From contig CACVQR010000004.1 of NCBI GenBank assembly GCA_902756345.1, forward strand, positions 62,001 to 126,000: 64,000 bases of DNA, in the 5' to 3' direction. Within the stretch, counting starts at the first letter, position 1. Each line of letters begins with the position of its first letter. Source of the stretch: Fibrobacter succinogenes (GTDB lineage Bacteria > Fibrobacterota > Fibrobacteria > Fibrobacterales > Fibrobacteraceae). This document shows, piece by piece, positions 1 through 7,577 of the stretch. Under the pieces are notes generated by a model. That model made no database searches. It was not told the DNA's origin and saw nothing but the letters and a program-made list of their open reading frames with translations. The position numbers and the translations under genes are program-made.

Positions 1-1
1 C

Positions 2-607
2 ACCAGTTTTTACCCGAGCAAGCCGCTCGGCTGTTACGGTGACGGCGGCGCCCTGTTTACCGAAAACGAAGAATTCGCCAAAAAAATCCGCATGATTGCA
101 AACCACGGGAGCACCGGGCGTTACCAGCACGAAATGATCGGCATGAACAGCCGACTTGACGCACTGCAAGCGGCAGTCCTTAGAGTCAAGCTTAGGCACC
201 TCGATGAAGAACTTGCGGTCAGGCGCCAAAATGCGGCCAAGTACGACGCCTACTTTACCGAATACAACAGCACCGCGGCTGCAAGCGAGAAGATTGTTCC
301 TCAAAAAATCGAAACCGGATGCAAGTGCACCTACGCCCAATATACGGTTTTGGCCGAGAACCGCGAAGGATTCATCCAGAAACTGAACGCAGCCGAAATT
401 CCTTACTGCATCCACTACCCCAGCGCCCTGCGAAATCAGCCTTGTTTTATGCAATTTTACCAAGAACCCCTGGGCGGCATCATTTGGATTCCAGAGGAAC
501 ATCCCGACCCGAATTCAGTAAAGGTTTCAAAGCAAGCCATCAGCTTGCCCGTATGCGCCTTCACCAATGTAGATGAAATTATCGAAAAGCTAAAAGTTCA
601 CCTGTAG
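2..607 (+). CDS. DegT/DnrJ/EryC1/StrS family sugar aminotransferase, C-terminal part
   Basis: The frame is open from base 2, so the 5' end lies outside the window; 201 residues remain. The PLP-binding lysine is encoded at 20-22 within FYPSKPLG, followed by GDGGA, and RYQHEMIGMNSRLDALQAA is the usual downstream signature. This fold-type I family transaminates nucleotide-bound keto-sugars for LPS or capsule precursors. By eye it is nearest the WbpE/WlbC type that makes 3-amino sugars, but the substrate cannot be fixed from this piece. It converges on the next gene with a 15-bp gap. Confidence 0.88.
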   Translation, partial: TSFYPSKPLGCYGDGGALFTENEEFAKKIRMIANHGSTGRYQHEMIGMNSRLDALQAAVLRVKLRHLDEELAVRRQNAAKYDAYFTEYNSTAAASEKIVPQKIETGCKCTYAQYTVLAENREGFIQKLNAAEIPYCIHYPSALRNQPCFMQFYQEPLGGIIWIPEEHPDPNSVKVSKQAISLPVCAFTNVDEIIEKLKVHL

Positions 608-622
608 CTTTAAAATCTGCTA

Positions 623-1906
623 TTACAATTCTTTCATTCGCTGCACCGCATCCTTGAAAATCGCGGGCTCTTGCAGTAAGCTGATTACCACCCAGCCGTC
701 TTCGTCGAAATCGAAGAAGAACCCGGGTTGCACCAGCACATGCTTTTCGCGGAGCAAACGGAGCGTGAGTTCCTCGTCGTCTTCGCCGAGGCGAACAACC
801 GCATACCAACCGCCGAGAACCTCGGGGCAGTACTTGGAGGGGAAAGCTTCGCGGAGCGTCTGCCAGTTGGCAAGCAAGCGTTCCTTGACGCGCGATTCGT
901 AAGCGGCGGCCGCGGGCAACAGCGACGTACCCAGCGCCTGCGCCGGAGCAGATACACTCAAGTAGGCATCTTCCACGAATTCGAGCGCCGCGCGAATTTC
1001 TTCGAAGCGTTCGCGGGGCGCGTAAAAAGCCATCCAGCCGAGCTTGAGCTGCGGGGAACCCACTGCCTTGCTTAAGCCGTTCAGCCAGAAGATGGGGCAC
1101 TTGGGACCGTCTTCCGGGAGGTTGATGAAGTCGTTACCGCCCGCATCCCATAGATTATTTGATTTTTCCTCAATGGATTGCTTCCCCCCTTCGGGGGTCG
1201 CAATGACGTATTGCCAAGTACGCTTTACTTTATCCGTAAGCGCATAATCGCCGAAGACTTCGTCCACCACGAGAATCATGTCGTTTTCTTCGCAGAAACG
1301 GACCGCCGCATTCCACTCTTCGCGCGACACGCAATGCCCGGTCGGGTTATGCGGCGAAACCAGCAGCAGGATTTTCGCTTTCTCGGGAGCCGCCAACAAG
1401 CTGTCGGAATCGAGAACGAATCTAAACGCCGCGCCCTCTCGTCTCTCGTCTGTAGCGAGTTTACGAGCGTTCTCTCGTCTAAGTTGCAGAAAATAGGGCG
1501 CACATTCCAAATGTTCGAGCTGTGCAAGCGTATCGAGCAGCGGGTAGCCGGGCATCGGCGTCAGAATCACATCGCCCGGATCGCAGAATGTCTTGAACAA
1601 AACCGAATACGCTTCGCTGGTGCTCGCCGTAAGGATAATCTGACCAGCCGTAAAATTGCCCCCGCGTTCGCGGTAATACTCCACCACCGCTTCGCGGGCC
1701 GACTTCCAACCCGCCGCATCCGGATTCCAGCAACCAAAAGACTCGCGGCCTTCATCGACAGCGGCATCCAGCTCCACCGGCAGTCCCGCCTTCACAGGCG
1801 AAGAAACCGTCATGTCAATAAACGGCGCTGACTCAGCCTTCGCACGCTCCAATTCGGCAAAGAACGGCGATGGCGAAAGATCTTTAGGCAAGCGGGAAGA
1901 AAGCAT
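623..1906 (-). CDS. PLP-dependent class I/II aminotransferase with two in-frame repeat insertions
   Basis: A 427-residue fold-type I aminotransferase. Visible are NPTG (residues 187-190), the cofactor Asp in VVDEVF (215) and the Schiff-base lysine K280 in NGLSKAVGSPQLKLGW. Such enzymes transaminate amino acids in the cytosol; the substrate is not clear. Two stretches look foreign: residues 142-158 are encoded by a TCTCGTC-type repeat that recurs near 22077, and residues about 233-245 by a palindrome that recurs near 22031 and 40101. Both keep the frame and probably lie in surface loops. The start overlaps the upstream stop as TAATG, implying translational coupling. Confidence 0.88.
   Translation of the reverse strand: MLSSRLPKDLSPSPFFAELERAKAESAPFIDMTVSSPVKAGLPVELDAAVDEGRESFGCWNPDAAGWKSAREAVVEYYRERGGNFTAGQIILTASTSEAYSVLFKTFCDPGDVILTPMPGYPLLDTLAQLEHLECAPYFLQLRRENARKLATDERREGAAFRFVLDSDSLLAAPEKAKILLLVSPHNPTGHCVSREEWNAAVRFCEENDMILVVDEVFGDYALTDKVKRTWQYVIATPEGGKQSIEEKSNNLWDAGGNDFINLPEDGPKCPIFWLNGLSKAVGSPQLKLGWMAFYAPRERFEEIRAALEFVEDAYLSVSAPAQALGTSLLPAAAAYESRVKERLLANWQTLREAFPSKYCPEVLGGWYAVVRLGEDDEELTLRLLREKHVLVQPGFFFDFDEDGWVVISLLQEPAIFKDAVQRMKEL
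1173..1208. repeat. Palindromic repeat inside the aminotransferase gene
   Basis: The core is ATTGC (1177-1181), a C-rich arm, a short loop, a G-rich arm and GCAAT (1200-1204), flanked by ATGG and GACG. Copies with the same ends but different arms lie at 22031-22068 and 40101-40130, both intergenic. Here the copy is translated as part of the aminotransferase. Confidence 0.75.
1437..1483. repeat. TCTCGTC heptamer element inside the aminotransferase gene
   Basis: Two perfect TCTCGTC units (1437-1450) are followed by TGTAGCG, a short interior and another TCTCGTC before TAAG (1473-1483). The same arrangement occurs after the sdhB stop at 22077-22125 with a different interior. The units are the complement of the GACGAGA array at 49500-49527. 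Here it is translated in frame as aminotransferase residues 142-158. Confidence 0.75.
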
Positions 1907-2265
1907 TATTTTCTATGTCTGTGGAAAATGCCGGCGAGCACCACTGCGATAAAAATGCCCGCGGGAAGCACCACTGCAATCGTAAGGAGAATCAGCTTTT
2001 GAAAATCCGTGAGTCCCTTGAGAGAGGCCTTAAATTCCTTGAGTTTCGCTTTCAGGCCGGGTTTTGCGGTTCCCTCGGCACCTTCAACGACAGCGCCTTC
2101 GGCCGAAGCTTCAGCCTGGTCTTCTAAACCGGCAAAGGCTTCCATTTTCGGGAGCATGGCCATCAGCTTGGACACCGATTCCTTCACAGGCCCGACATAC
2201 TGGCTCGCTTTTTCGCGAACCTTGTCGTAGCGTTTCTTGAATGGGCGTTTGAGTTGTTCAAGCAT
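1906..2265 (-). CDS. Small C-terminally anchored membrane protein, unknown function
   Basis: The 119-residue protein has a basic N-terminus, a central acidic Ala/Glu-rich stretch (about residues 50-65) and one C-terminal transmembrane helix (about 91-113) ending in HRHRK. There is no signal peptide, so a tail-anchored inner-membrane protein facing the cytoplasm is likely. The ATG at 2265 follows a GAGG ribosome site. Its stop overlaps the aminotransferase start (TAATG), so the two are probably co-translated. No family was recognised. Confidence 0.7.
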   Translation of the reverse strand: MLEQLKRPFKKRYDKVREKASQYVGPVKESVSKLMAMLPKMEAFAGLEDQAEASAEGAVVEGAEGTAKPGLKAKLKEFKASLKGLTDFQKLILLTIAVVLPAGIFIAVVLAGIFHRHRK

Positions 2266-2290
2266 CGGTCACCTCTAGGCATTTGTTCGT

Positions 2291-4390
2291 TTAAGGAACA
2301 AAGACCCTGTAACTTGTTCCCATATACTTCAAAATATACATTCCTCGGTGTTCAAGCGCAATAGACAAATCACTTCCCGAGGAAATTTCTCGCTTTATCA
2401 AATTACCCTGCACATCAAACAGAGCAACCGGTTCTGCAAAAGTCAAACCACTAAGATAGATTCGACCTCTTTCCACTGAATATTTCAACGACGCACTTAC
2501 CAAAGGCACCTGAATCGAAATCGTTCCCGACGAAGACCCCAGTTCCGCAGAACTCGACGAACTTTCTACCAGCGAGGAACTGGAGCTCTTTTCTTTCAAG
2601 AGCCAGTCGGCATTTTCTACAGATGTGTATATGCTCGTATCACGAGAGAACACGTACTGCGGTCCAACATTCTGGGTCTTGTCACCATTTTTGAGGAGCC
2701 AGTTACCAATCTTCTTTCCCGTATTGGGGTCAGAAATACTATCGCCCCAAACGGCATGACCATCGCAATCCGTATAGACTGTATCGAACACAATATTGTT
2801 CACATAGCGCACAATGCCGTATGTAGATTTGCGGCCATCAAGGGCAAGCACCGGGAAACGCCCGTTGTGGCACCAAATATTTCGGTTAGATACCGTCTGG
2901 AACTTCGTATTCAACATCCACGCAAATTGCGGAGACTCCATCAGGGACTCTTCAAGCCCAGTCGTATCGCCTGGAAAAGCTTTTTCTAGCATCACGGAAT
3001 CATAATGATTGCCTACATGCTCACCACCCAGGATTACATTGTAAAGCGGAGCCTTGTTCCCAACATCCGAGATTTTATAAAACACTGCGTACGAATTATA
3101 GACGCTACCCGAATCGGCTCCGACAAGGCCGCCCGTATACATGCCAACAGTGTTAGAAACTTTGGTTCCAAGAATAATCCATGAAGCTCGAACACCACAA
3201 TCCTCTACAACACCTTTATCAGACTGTCTCGCCACGATGCCACCCGCATAGGCTGCGGGGCTAATTTCAATACCACCAGGATTCGTAAGATTTGCAGACA
3301 ACCGAAGCGCTTTGGAGTCATCGATAGAACCATAGTAGGATTTAGAAATCTTTCCCAAATTATAGGCTGCAATGCCGCCAATCGCCACGCCACCGTCACC
3401 GGCACGTCCCAGAGAGCCCGTATATTCCGCCCACTCTACAAAACCACGATTTTCGCCGACAATGCCCGCAACAAGTCCAGTAACAGTCTCCATATCGCCG
3501 ACCATCTTGACATGGTCAAGCGTTCCCTTGTTAATGCCACAAATGCCTCCCAGCACCAAAGGAGAATCATCCTTCAGGTCGCCTTCAACACGAGATTCCG
3601 AAACGGTTCCTTCGTTTGCACCCACGACGCCCCCCATGAACAACGAAATCATCGAACCATGAGGGGGCACAATCAAATCTTTCACGTAAGCATGAGTCAC
3701 CGAACCACGATTGTGTCCAACAACTCCGCCCACATATAAATACATCGTATAAGCATTCACCATTATCGAGGCTGCCGTAGTAGCGGACTTCACAATTTCC
3801 GTAGAATAGGTTCCTTTCGCTACGGCCTCACAATCAATCACACGGACACTATCGACAAAGCCTCGGTTTTCCCCAACCACGTTCCCGACAAAAGGATAGA
3901 AAAGCGGCATATTCGCGATTTCATCAAAAGAGTAGACCGTATCAGAGCCAAGGTGTTCCACCTGAAGGACACTCTTTTCTAGCGTGAAATTCTTGACGAC
4001 GCCGTTTTCGCCGACAAACCTGAAGAACCCGTTAAAGACGGAATCCACATTTTCTTGCGAATACTCGGAATGCGCCCCCAAAATCGTCTTGCCCGCGCCA
4101 TCGAAGATACCTTCGAACGCAAGAGAATCAGACGGACCGATAGGGTTCCAATAATTGGTATCGCCCGACACCGAATCCCAAAGGACGATATCGTTTTTCA
4201 GGACAGCATTAATTGCGGTTTTGCCCGAAGCGACCTGTTTCGAGAACCAGGCCAGTTCCTTAGCCGAAGAAATCTCGTAATAAGATTTCCCGCCTAAAGA
4301 AACTTCTGCCGGTTGAGCGGCAAAATCAGTCCACTCTGCAGCAAAGACCCCCACGGCTACCGCCATAATAGATAGTATTACTCGTAGCAC
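2291..4390 (-). CDS. Secreted GLUG-repeat surface protein with Ser-rich linker and Por-like tail
   Basis: The preferred start is GTG at 4390, which lies just after AAGGAGG and opens directly into a signal peptide (LRVILSIMAVAVGVFAAEW); an ATG 18 bases upstream has no ribosome site. The body contains GLUG-like repeats such as GGVVGHNRG, GGVVGANEG, GGICGINKG and AGIVGENRG, typical of adhesin-like beta-helical surface proteins. A serine-rich linker precedes a final ~80-residue beta domain like the type IX secretion sorting tails seen on Fibrobacter proteins. Likely role: cell-surface adhesion or substrate contact, an inference from the architecture. It stands alone between leuA and the small membrane protein. 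Confidence 0.75.
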   Translation of the reverse strand: MLRVILSIMAVAVGVFAAEWTDFAAQPAEVSLGGKSYYEISSAKELAWFSKQVASGKTAINAVLKNDIVLWDSVSGDTNYWNPIGPSDSLAFEGIFDGAGKTILGAHSEYSQENVDSVFNGFFRFVGENGVVKNFTLEKSVLQVEHLGSDTVYSFDEIANMPLFYPFVGNVVGENRGFVDSVRVIDCEAVAKGTYSTEIVKSATTAASIMVNAYTMYLYVGGVVGHNRGSVTHAYVKDLIVPPHGSMISLFMGGVVGANEGTVSESRVEGDLKDDSPLVLGGICGINKGTLDHVKMVGDMETVTGLVAGIVGENRGFVEWAEYTGSLGRAGDGGVAIGGIAAYNLGKISKSYYGSIDDSKALRLSANLTNPGGIEISPAAYAGGIVARQSDKGVVEDCGVRASWIILGTKVSNTVGMYTGGLVGADSGSVYNSYAVFYKISDVGNKAPLYNVILGGEHVGNHYDSVMLEKAFPGDTTGLEESLMESPQFAWMLNTKFQTVSNRNIWCHNGRFPVLALDGRKSTYGIVRYVNNIVFDTVYTDCDGHAVWGDSISDPNTGKKIGNWLLKNGDKTQNVGPQYVFSRDTSIYTSVENADWLLKEKSSSSSLVESSSSSAELGSSSGTISIQVPLVSASLKYSVERGRIYLSGLTFAEPVALFDVQGNLIKREISSGSDLSIALEHRGMYILKYMGTSYRVFVP

Positions 4391-4431
4391 AAATCCTCCT
4401 TCTTTCATTGCCCTAGAGTTTTTAAAGACTG

Positions 4432-5997
4432 CTACAGCTTTTTATACAGCAGATTCACGCCGCCGAAGAGGGCGCGCATGTTTGCCTTGAGCGTATCGCT
4501 AGAGACGCCGCGGCCTTCGACTTCGACGTTGTTCGCCTTCAGCACAATGCGGCTGAGGCCTCGACCCGCCCACATTTTGTCCTTTTCAGGCACCACGAGC
4601 TGACGGTATTTGACGAGTTCCACCGGCATGCCGATTTCACGCATGAGCATGAGGGCCGCCTCGATCGGGCCTTCGGCCGTCACGGACTTCACCAAAGATT
4701 CGCCATCCTTCTTGAAGTGGAAAATGAAGCGATTCTCGTCGGGGATAACCTCGATGTTGTTGAACACCAGGCGACCGTTCACATTCACGAAATGTTCGCG
4801 GAACACATCCAGCACGCGTTCGGCAGACAGTTCGCCTTCTTTTTCGCTGCAAGCCTTCAGAATCGGCTGCAGTTCGGCGGCTTCGGCAAGAGACATCTTG
4901 TAACCGAACTTCGTGATGATTTCGTACACGGCGGTACGGCCACTCTGGCTGGTGAAGCTGAGCGAATCGTTCTGGTGGCGACCGATAATCGAGTAGTCGA
5001 TGGGGCGGTAGGCACCCTTCTTCATGTCCTTCGTCTTGGAGGCGCCATCCTGGTGGATGCCGCTACGGTGCACGATTGCTTCGGCGCCAATCAACGGAGC
5101 GCGACTATAGATGCTGATACCCGACCACTGAGAAATCAAGATAGCCGTTTCATAAATGCGCTCCATGTGCAGGCCCGTATTCACGCCGGAGTTATGCAGC
5201 GCAACCGCGACTTCGTAGAAGTTCGTATTGCCGCAGCGTTCGCCCAGGCCGTTCAGCGCGACTTCCAACTGGGTTGCACCCACGAAGAAGCTTTCGACGG
5301 TTGCGGCCGTCGCCATACCCAGGTCATTATGGCAGTGCACCGAAATCGTAATATCCTTCGGCAGGGCTTCGTACACCTGCTTAATCTGATTCACGTACAG
5401 GAACGGACGATAACGTTCCACCGTATTCGGCAGGTTGATGGTCGTCGCACCGGCTTCGACCACGGCCTTCAGCACGTCAATCACGAAATCCATATTTTCG
5501 AGGCAGTCACCGAAATGTTCGGCGCTGAATTCCACGTCACCCTTGTCGCCAACGAGCGATTTTGCAAACTTCACGCAATGAACCGCCTTTTCCTTCACCT
5601 GTTCCGGCGTCATGTGCAGCACATGTTCCATCGAGAGCGGGCTTGTGGCGAGGAAGGTATGGATTCGCGGGTGCGGTGCGAACTGCACAGCCTCCCAGCA
5701 GCGCTGGATATCGCTTTCCACACAGCGGGCCAGGCCCGACACCACGATGCGCTTTGCGACTTCGTCGCCTTCTTCGGCCATTTTCGCTGTGAGCTGCGCG
5801 AGTTCCTTGCACGATTCAAAGTCCATCTCGCTCGAAGCCGGGAAACCGACTTCGGCACCCTGCACGCCGAGCTTCAAGAGTTGCAGGTACACGTCCTTTT
5901 TCTGGGCATTGTTCCAAGGCTTCGGGAGCGCCTGGTTTCCGTCACGCAGCGTGACGTCGTAGAAGAAGGGTTGTCTTGCATTCGTATTTTCGCTCAT
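4432..5997 (-). CDS. leuA: 2-isopropylmalate synthase
   Basis: LeuA condenses acetyl-CoA with 2-oxoisovalerate in the first committed step of leucine synthesis. The 521-residue product shows the catalytic N-terminal motif DVTLRDGNQ, the metal-binding SVHCHNDLGMA and the conserved NGLGERCGN. A C-terminal segment of about 130 residues occupies the position of the leucine-binding regulatory domain. The ATG at 5997 is chosen because AAGGAGATAAGG precedes it; a TTG ten codons upstream lacks a ribosome site. No other leu genes are adjacent. Upstream lie a Leu-rich leader peptide and a terminator (6071-6227), so expression is probably controlled by attenuation. Confidence 0.95.
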   Translation of the reverse strand: MSENTNARQPFFYDVTLRDGNQALPKPWNNAQKKDVYLQLLKLGVQGAEVGFPASSEMDFESCKELAQLTAKMAEEGDEVAKRIVVSGLARCVESDIQRCWEAVQFAPHPRIHTFLATSPLSMEHVLHMTPEQVKEKAVHCVKFAKSLVGDKGDVEFSAEHFGDCLENMDFVIDVLKAVVEAGATTINLPNTVERYRPFLYVNQIKQVYEALPKDITISVHCHNDLGMATAATVESFFVGATQLEVALNGLGERCGNTNFYEVAVALHNSGVNTGLHMERIYETAILISQWSGISIYSRAPLIGAEAIVHRSGIHQDGASKTKDMKKGAYRPIDYSIIGRHQNDSLSFTSQSGRTAVYEIITKFGYKMSLAEAAELQPILKACSEKEGELSAERVLDVFREHFVNVNGRLVFNNIEVIPDENRFIFHFKKDGESLVKSVTAEGPIEAALMLMREIGMPVELVKYRQLVVPEKDKMWAGRGLSRIVLKANNVEVEGRGVSSDTLKANMRALFGGVNLLYKKL

Positions 5998-6070
5998 TTT
6001 TTCCTTATCTCCTTGCCTGTCCAACAAGGCTCAAGTTCGTTTTTACGTCCAAAAAATAGAAATTTGGCTT

Positions 6071-6102
6071 AAAAAAAGAACCCGCATCCTCATTGGAGCG
6101 GG
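6071..6102 (-). terminator. Rho-independent terminator in the leuA leader (attenuator)
   Basis: Read on the minus strand, CCCGC (6102-6098) plus TCC pair with GGA plus GCGGG (6085-6081) around a small loop and one bulge, followed by TTC and seven T (6077-6071). It lies between the leader peptide stop and leuA, as expected of an attenuator rather than a terminator for an upstream gene. Confidence 0.8.
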
Positions 6103-6155
6103 CCTTATGGTTTAAATCCTTGGGTTAAAACTCTAAAATCGTCTTGAACCTATGC

Positions 6156-6227
6156 TTAAAAACCGGCTTGCGCTCCGAGAGCACGTCCTAGTAGGTTAAT
6201 AAGTCGTAGATCCAGAATCATGTTCAT
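6156..6227 (-). CDS. leuL: leuA leader peptide (Leu-rich, 23 residues)
   Basis: ATG at 6227, TAA ending at 6156. Six of 23 residues are leucine (positions 5, 7, 9, 12, 13 and 17), using CTG, CTA, CTT and CTC codons, with two adjacent Leu at 12-13; there are also two Ile. The last Leu codon lies in the hairpin that competes with the antiterminator. A second ATG is at 6221. No clear ribosome site precedes either, and a weak TTGCCA-N17-TACCTT promoter would place transcription start close to the first ATG. Confidence 0.7.
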   Translation of the reverse strand: MNMILDLRLINLLGRALGAQAGF

Positions 6228-6295
6228 GTGCAGAAAGGTAATAAAAGTAGGGATTTTTGGCAAGAGCCCTGTCCCCTTGTTTTTTTTCAAGAAAC

Positions 6296-6612
6296 TTAGC
6301 TCCAAAGCCCCTGTTTACTCCAATTTTCAGGAAAACCCATTGCCTTCAATTTTGATAGAGGTTGCTTTGAAAGTAATACTTGCAATTGTTCTTTGATAGA
6401 TGAATTCGAAACAAAGCTCTGCTCAAGGTTCCCTTTTCCAAATCATGCGTGTCTGAGTCAACTTCAAAAGGTTTCCAATAAGACGCCAATCGAAAATAGC
6501 TGATATTTGAAAACTGCTGTCGTGCAAAGGATTCGCTATCAATAACTAATCCCCGACTAGTCAAAATTGATATTTGTTCAGGAATGTCGATGGGCCGTTT
6601 AGAGTATTCCAT
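6296..6612 (-). pseudogene. Abortive infection (Abi_2/AbiD-F family) gene with internal deletion
   Basis: The ATG at 6612 begins a normal Abi_2 N-terminus (KRPIDIPEQI, LTSRGLVIDSES, NISYFRLASYW) that runs to about residue 70. A different frame then carries a normal Abi_2 C-terminus (KLKAMGFPENWSKQGLW) ending in TAA at 6296. The middle of the protein, well over 100 residues in intact relatives, is missing and the join shifts the frame, so the gene should be non-functional. Intact members act as phage-defence or toxin-like proteins. The promoter and leader RNA upstream remain well formed. Confidence 0.75.
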
Positions 6613-6686
6613 ACTTACTCCACGGCATAAAAAACGAAGTCCCACCGTGGTACGCATTGTTAAGAGGCGAGGTGGGAACTGTTGCC
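6613..6686 (-). ncRNA. Pseudoknot-forming leader RNA upstream of the Abi gene (abiF-RNA-like)
   Basis: Two perfect 6-bp inverted repeats interleave: CCCACC/GGTGGG (6641-6646 with 6671-6676) and CCACGG/CCGTGG (6620-6625 with 6645-6650), sharing two bases at 6645-6646, which is a pseudoknot-type layout. A good sigma-70 promoter (6691-6719) would start transcription near 6685, at the base of the structure. The RNA ends at the Abi start codon. The abiF RNA motif is a published structured RNA found upstream of Abi_2-type genes; the match here is from recollection of that pattern, not a covariance search. Confidence 0.6.
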
Positions 6687-6690
6687 AATA

Positions 6691-6719
6691 AATCTAGCCA
6701 AACATAAAACATTTGTCAA
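6691..6719 (-). promoter_or_regulatory. Sigma-70 promoter for the Abi leader RNA
   Basis: TTGACA at 6719-6714, a 17-base spacer and TAGATT at 6696-6691 on the minus strand. The predicted start, about 6 bases further on, coincides with the first bases of the structured RNA. Confidence 0.7.
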
Positions 6720-6867
6720 GAGCCTCTGCTGCTTTGTTGTCCCTATTTTCTCCCAAAACTACATTCTTGAAAGAAGCCTTAGAAGCAATACAGCTGTTTG
6801 CCGTTCATTTTGCAATCTATTGTTTGCAAAAAGCTCAATTTTTTACAAAGGCAAGGTTCATTTTGTG
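6720..6867. other. Intergenic stretch without recognisable gene
   Basis: AT-rich sequence between the Abi promoter and the GC-rich hairpin element. It is open in more than one frame on the plus strand but shows no start context, family similarity or consistent codon use. Nothing supportable was found. Confidence 0.5.
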
Positions 6868-6992
6868 GGCGTTCCCCGACTCGCCGGGTCGGGTACTGCT
6901 CGCCGAGCACACTCGGCTCATCGAGCCGCTACGCGTCTCGCCACAAAGGTGCGACGCCCCCTAACGCAAAAGGGCGGGCTAAAAGTCCGCCC
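6868..6992. repeat. GC-rich element made of consecutive hairpins
   Basis: Bounded by GGGCGT (6867-6872) and ACGCCC (6954-6959), this 125-bp stretch holds successive inverted repeats: CCCGAC/GTCGGG (6875-6893), GCCGAG/CTCGGC (6902-6916), GGCTC/GAGCC (6915-6927) and a GGGCGG/CCGCCC hairpin (6972-6992) next to AAATTTT. It is far richer in GC than its AT-rich surroundings. It may be a dispersed palindromic element or a structured RNA; only one copy is in the window. Confidence 0.5.
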
Positions 6993-7007
6993 AAATTTTC
7001 CAAGAAA

Positions 7008-7168
7008 TTACTTCATCCAATTTTCTTCAAGAAATTCTACGAAAATTTGATTAGATTTCTTTCCGCCAATTACCGGTTTGTGCCAACCACCTCGTGACGG
7101 ATGCTTAGTCCAAATGGATTTTATGTTCATTCTTTTAGCAACATCTTCAAATTTTTGAGACGGTCTGG
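7008..7168 (-). pseudogene. C-terminal fragment of an unknown protein
   Basis: A frame open from about 7168 to TAA at 7008 encodes a coherent, protein-like end (FEDVAKRMNIKSIW, KHPSRGGWHKPVIGG, FVEFLEENWMK) but lacks a plausible start, being cut off by a TGA near 7170. It overlaps the RhuM remnant on the other strand, which suggests a rearrangement joint near 7140-7160. The family was not recognised. Confidence 0.35.
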
Positions 7169-7390
7169 CTCACGCAAGCACAGATGGCGGAATTGTTCGG
7201 CAAAGTCCCCCAGAACATCACAATTCACATCAAAAACATATATAAAGAAGGCGAATTAGACAAAGGCTCAACTTGTAAGGAATATTTACAAGTTGCCCAT
7301 GAAGGAAGCCGAAATGTAACAAGATTACTAAAGTTCTATAACCTTGACGTAATCATTTCTGTCGGTTATCGAGTCATACAAAAGCGCACG
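7139..7390 (+). pseudogene. RhuM/virulence-protein family fragment
   Basis: The frame carries the N-terminal RhuM hallmarks VWLTQAQMAELFG, IKNIYKEGELD and FYNLDVIISVGYRV. After GYRV, where intact members continue for about 200 residues, the sequence turns into unrelated low-quality translation, and a TAG at 7136 closes the frame upstream. RhuM-like genes often sit in mobile or defence islands. With the broken Abi gene it marks a decayed accessory island. Confidence 0.65.
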
Positions 7391-7577
7391 GACACATACG
7401 TATCCGCGCGCCTCTCCACACAAAGTTCTCGCCGTCCCGAACACCTCAGAAAACGCGGCAAGAACTATGCGACTCTTAGATCCTTCTCCCCACAAGGGGG
7501 ATCATGCTCACATAAGCGCTAAAGCGCTAAGTGATCAAAGAGACTTCGCCCTTATGGGCTCCGCTCAGGATGACACT
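7391..7577. other. Intergenic region with small hairpins
   Basis: No gene seen. It contains a hairpin with CCCC/GGGG flanked by GATC (7479-7503), a double AGCGCT palindrome (7515-7528) and GCCC/GGGC around TTAT (7548-7559). The last lies just beyond the pectate lyase stop on its strand and could assist termination, though no T-run follows. Confidence 0.4.

Larger units (their letters stand above)
6071..6227 (-). promoter_or_regulatory. Putative leucine-responsive transcription attenuator
   Basis: Four segments can form exclusive hairpins. Segment 1, GTGCTC (6184-6179), pairs with segment 2, GAGCGC (6175-6170). Segment 2 as GGAGCG (6176-6171) is also the exact complement of CGCTCC (6100-6095), which is the 5' arm of the terminator. 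Segments 1 and 2 lie inside the last codons of a Leu-rich leader peptide. This is the 1:2 / 2:3 / 3:4 logic of enterobacterial leu and trp attenuators. Pairings were read by eye and energies were not computed. Confidence 0.7.

Noticed and set aside
5998-6027. TTG start ten codons upstream for LeuA
   Set aside because: The ribosome site AAGGAGATAAGG lies inside this extension and serves the ATG at 5997.
4717-6072. A 451-codon open frame antisense to leuA
   Set aside because: A shadow of leuA, and it would run through the leu leader terminator. No family resemblance.
6682-7097. Overlapping plus-strand frames between the Abi promoter and the RhuM fragment
   Set aside because: They run through the hairpin element, overlap each other and the minus-strand fragment, and resemble nothing.
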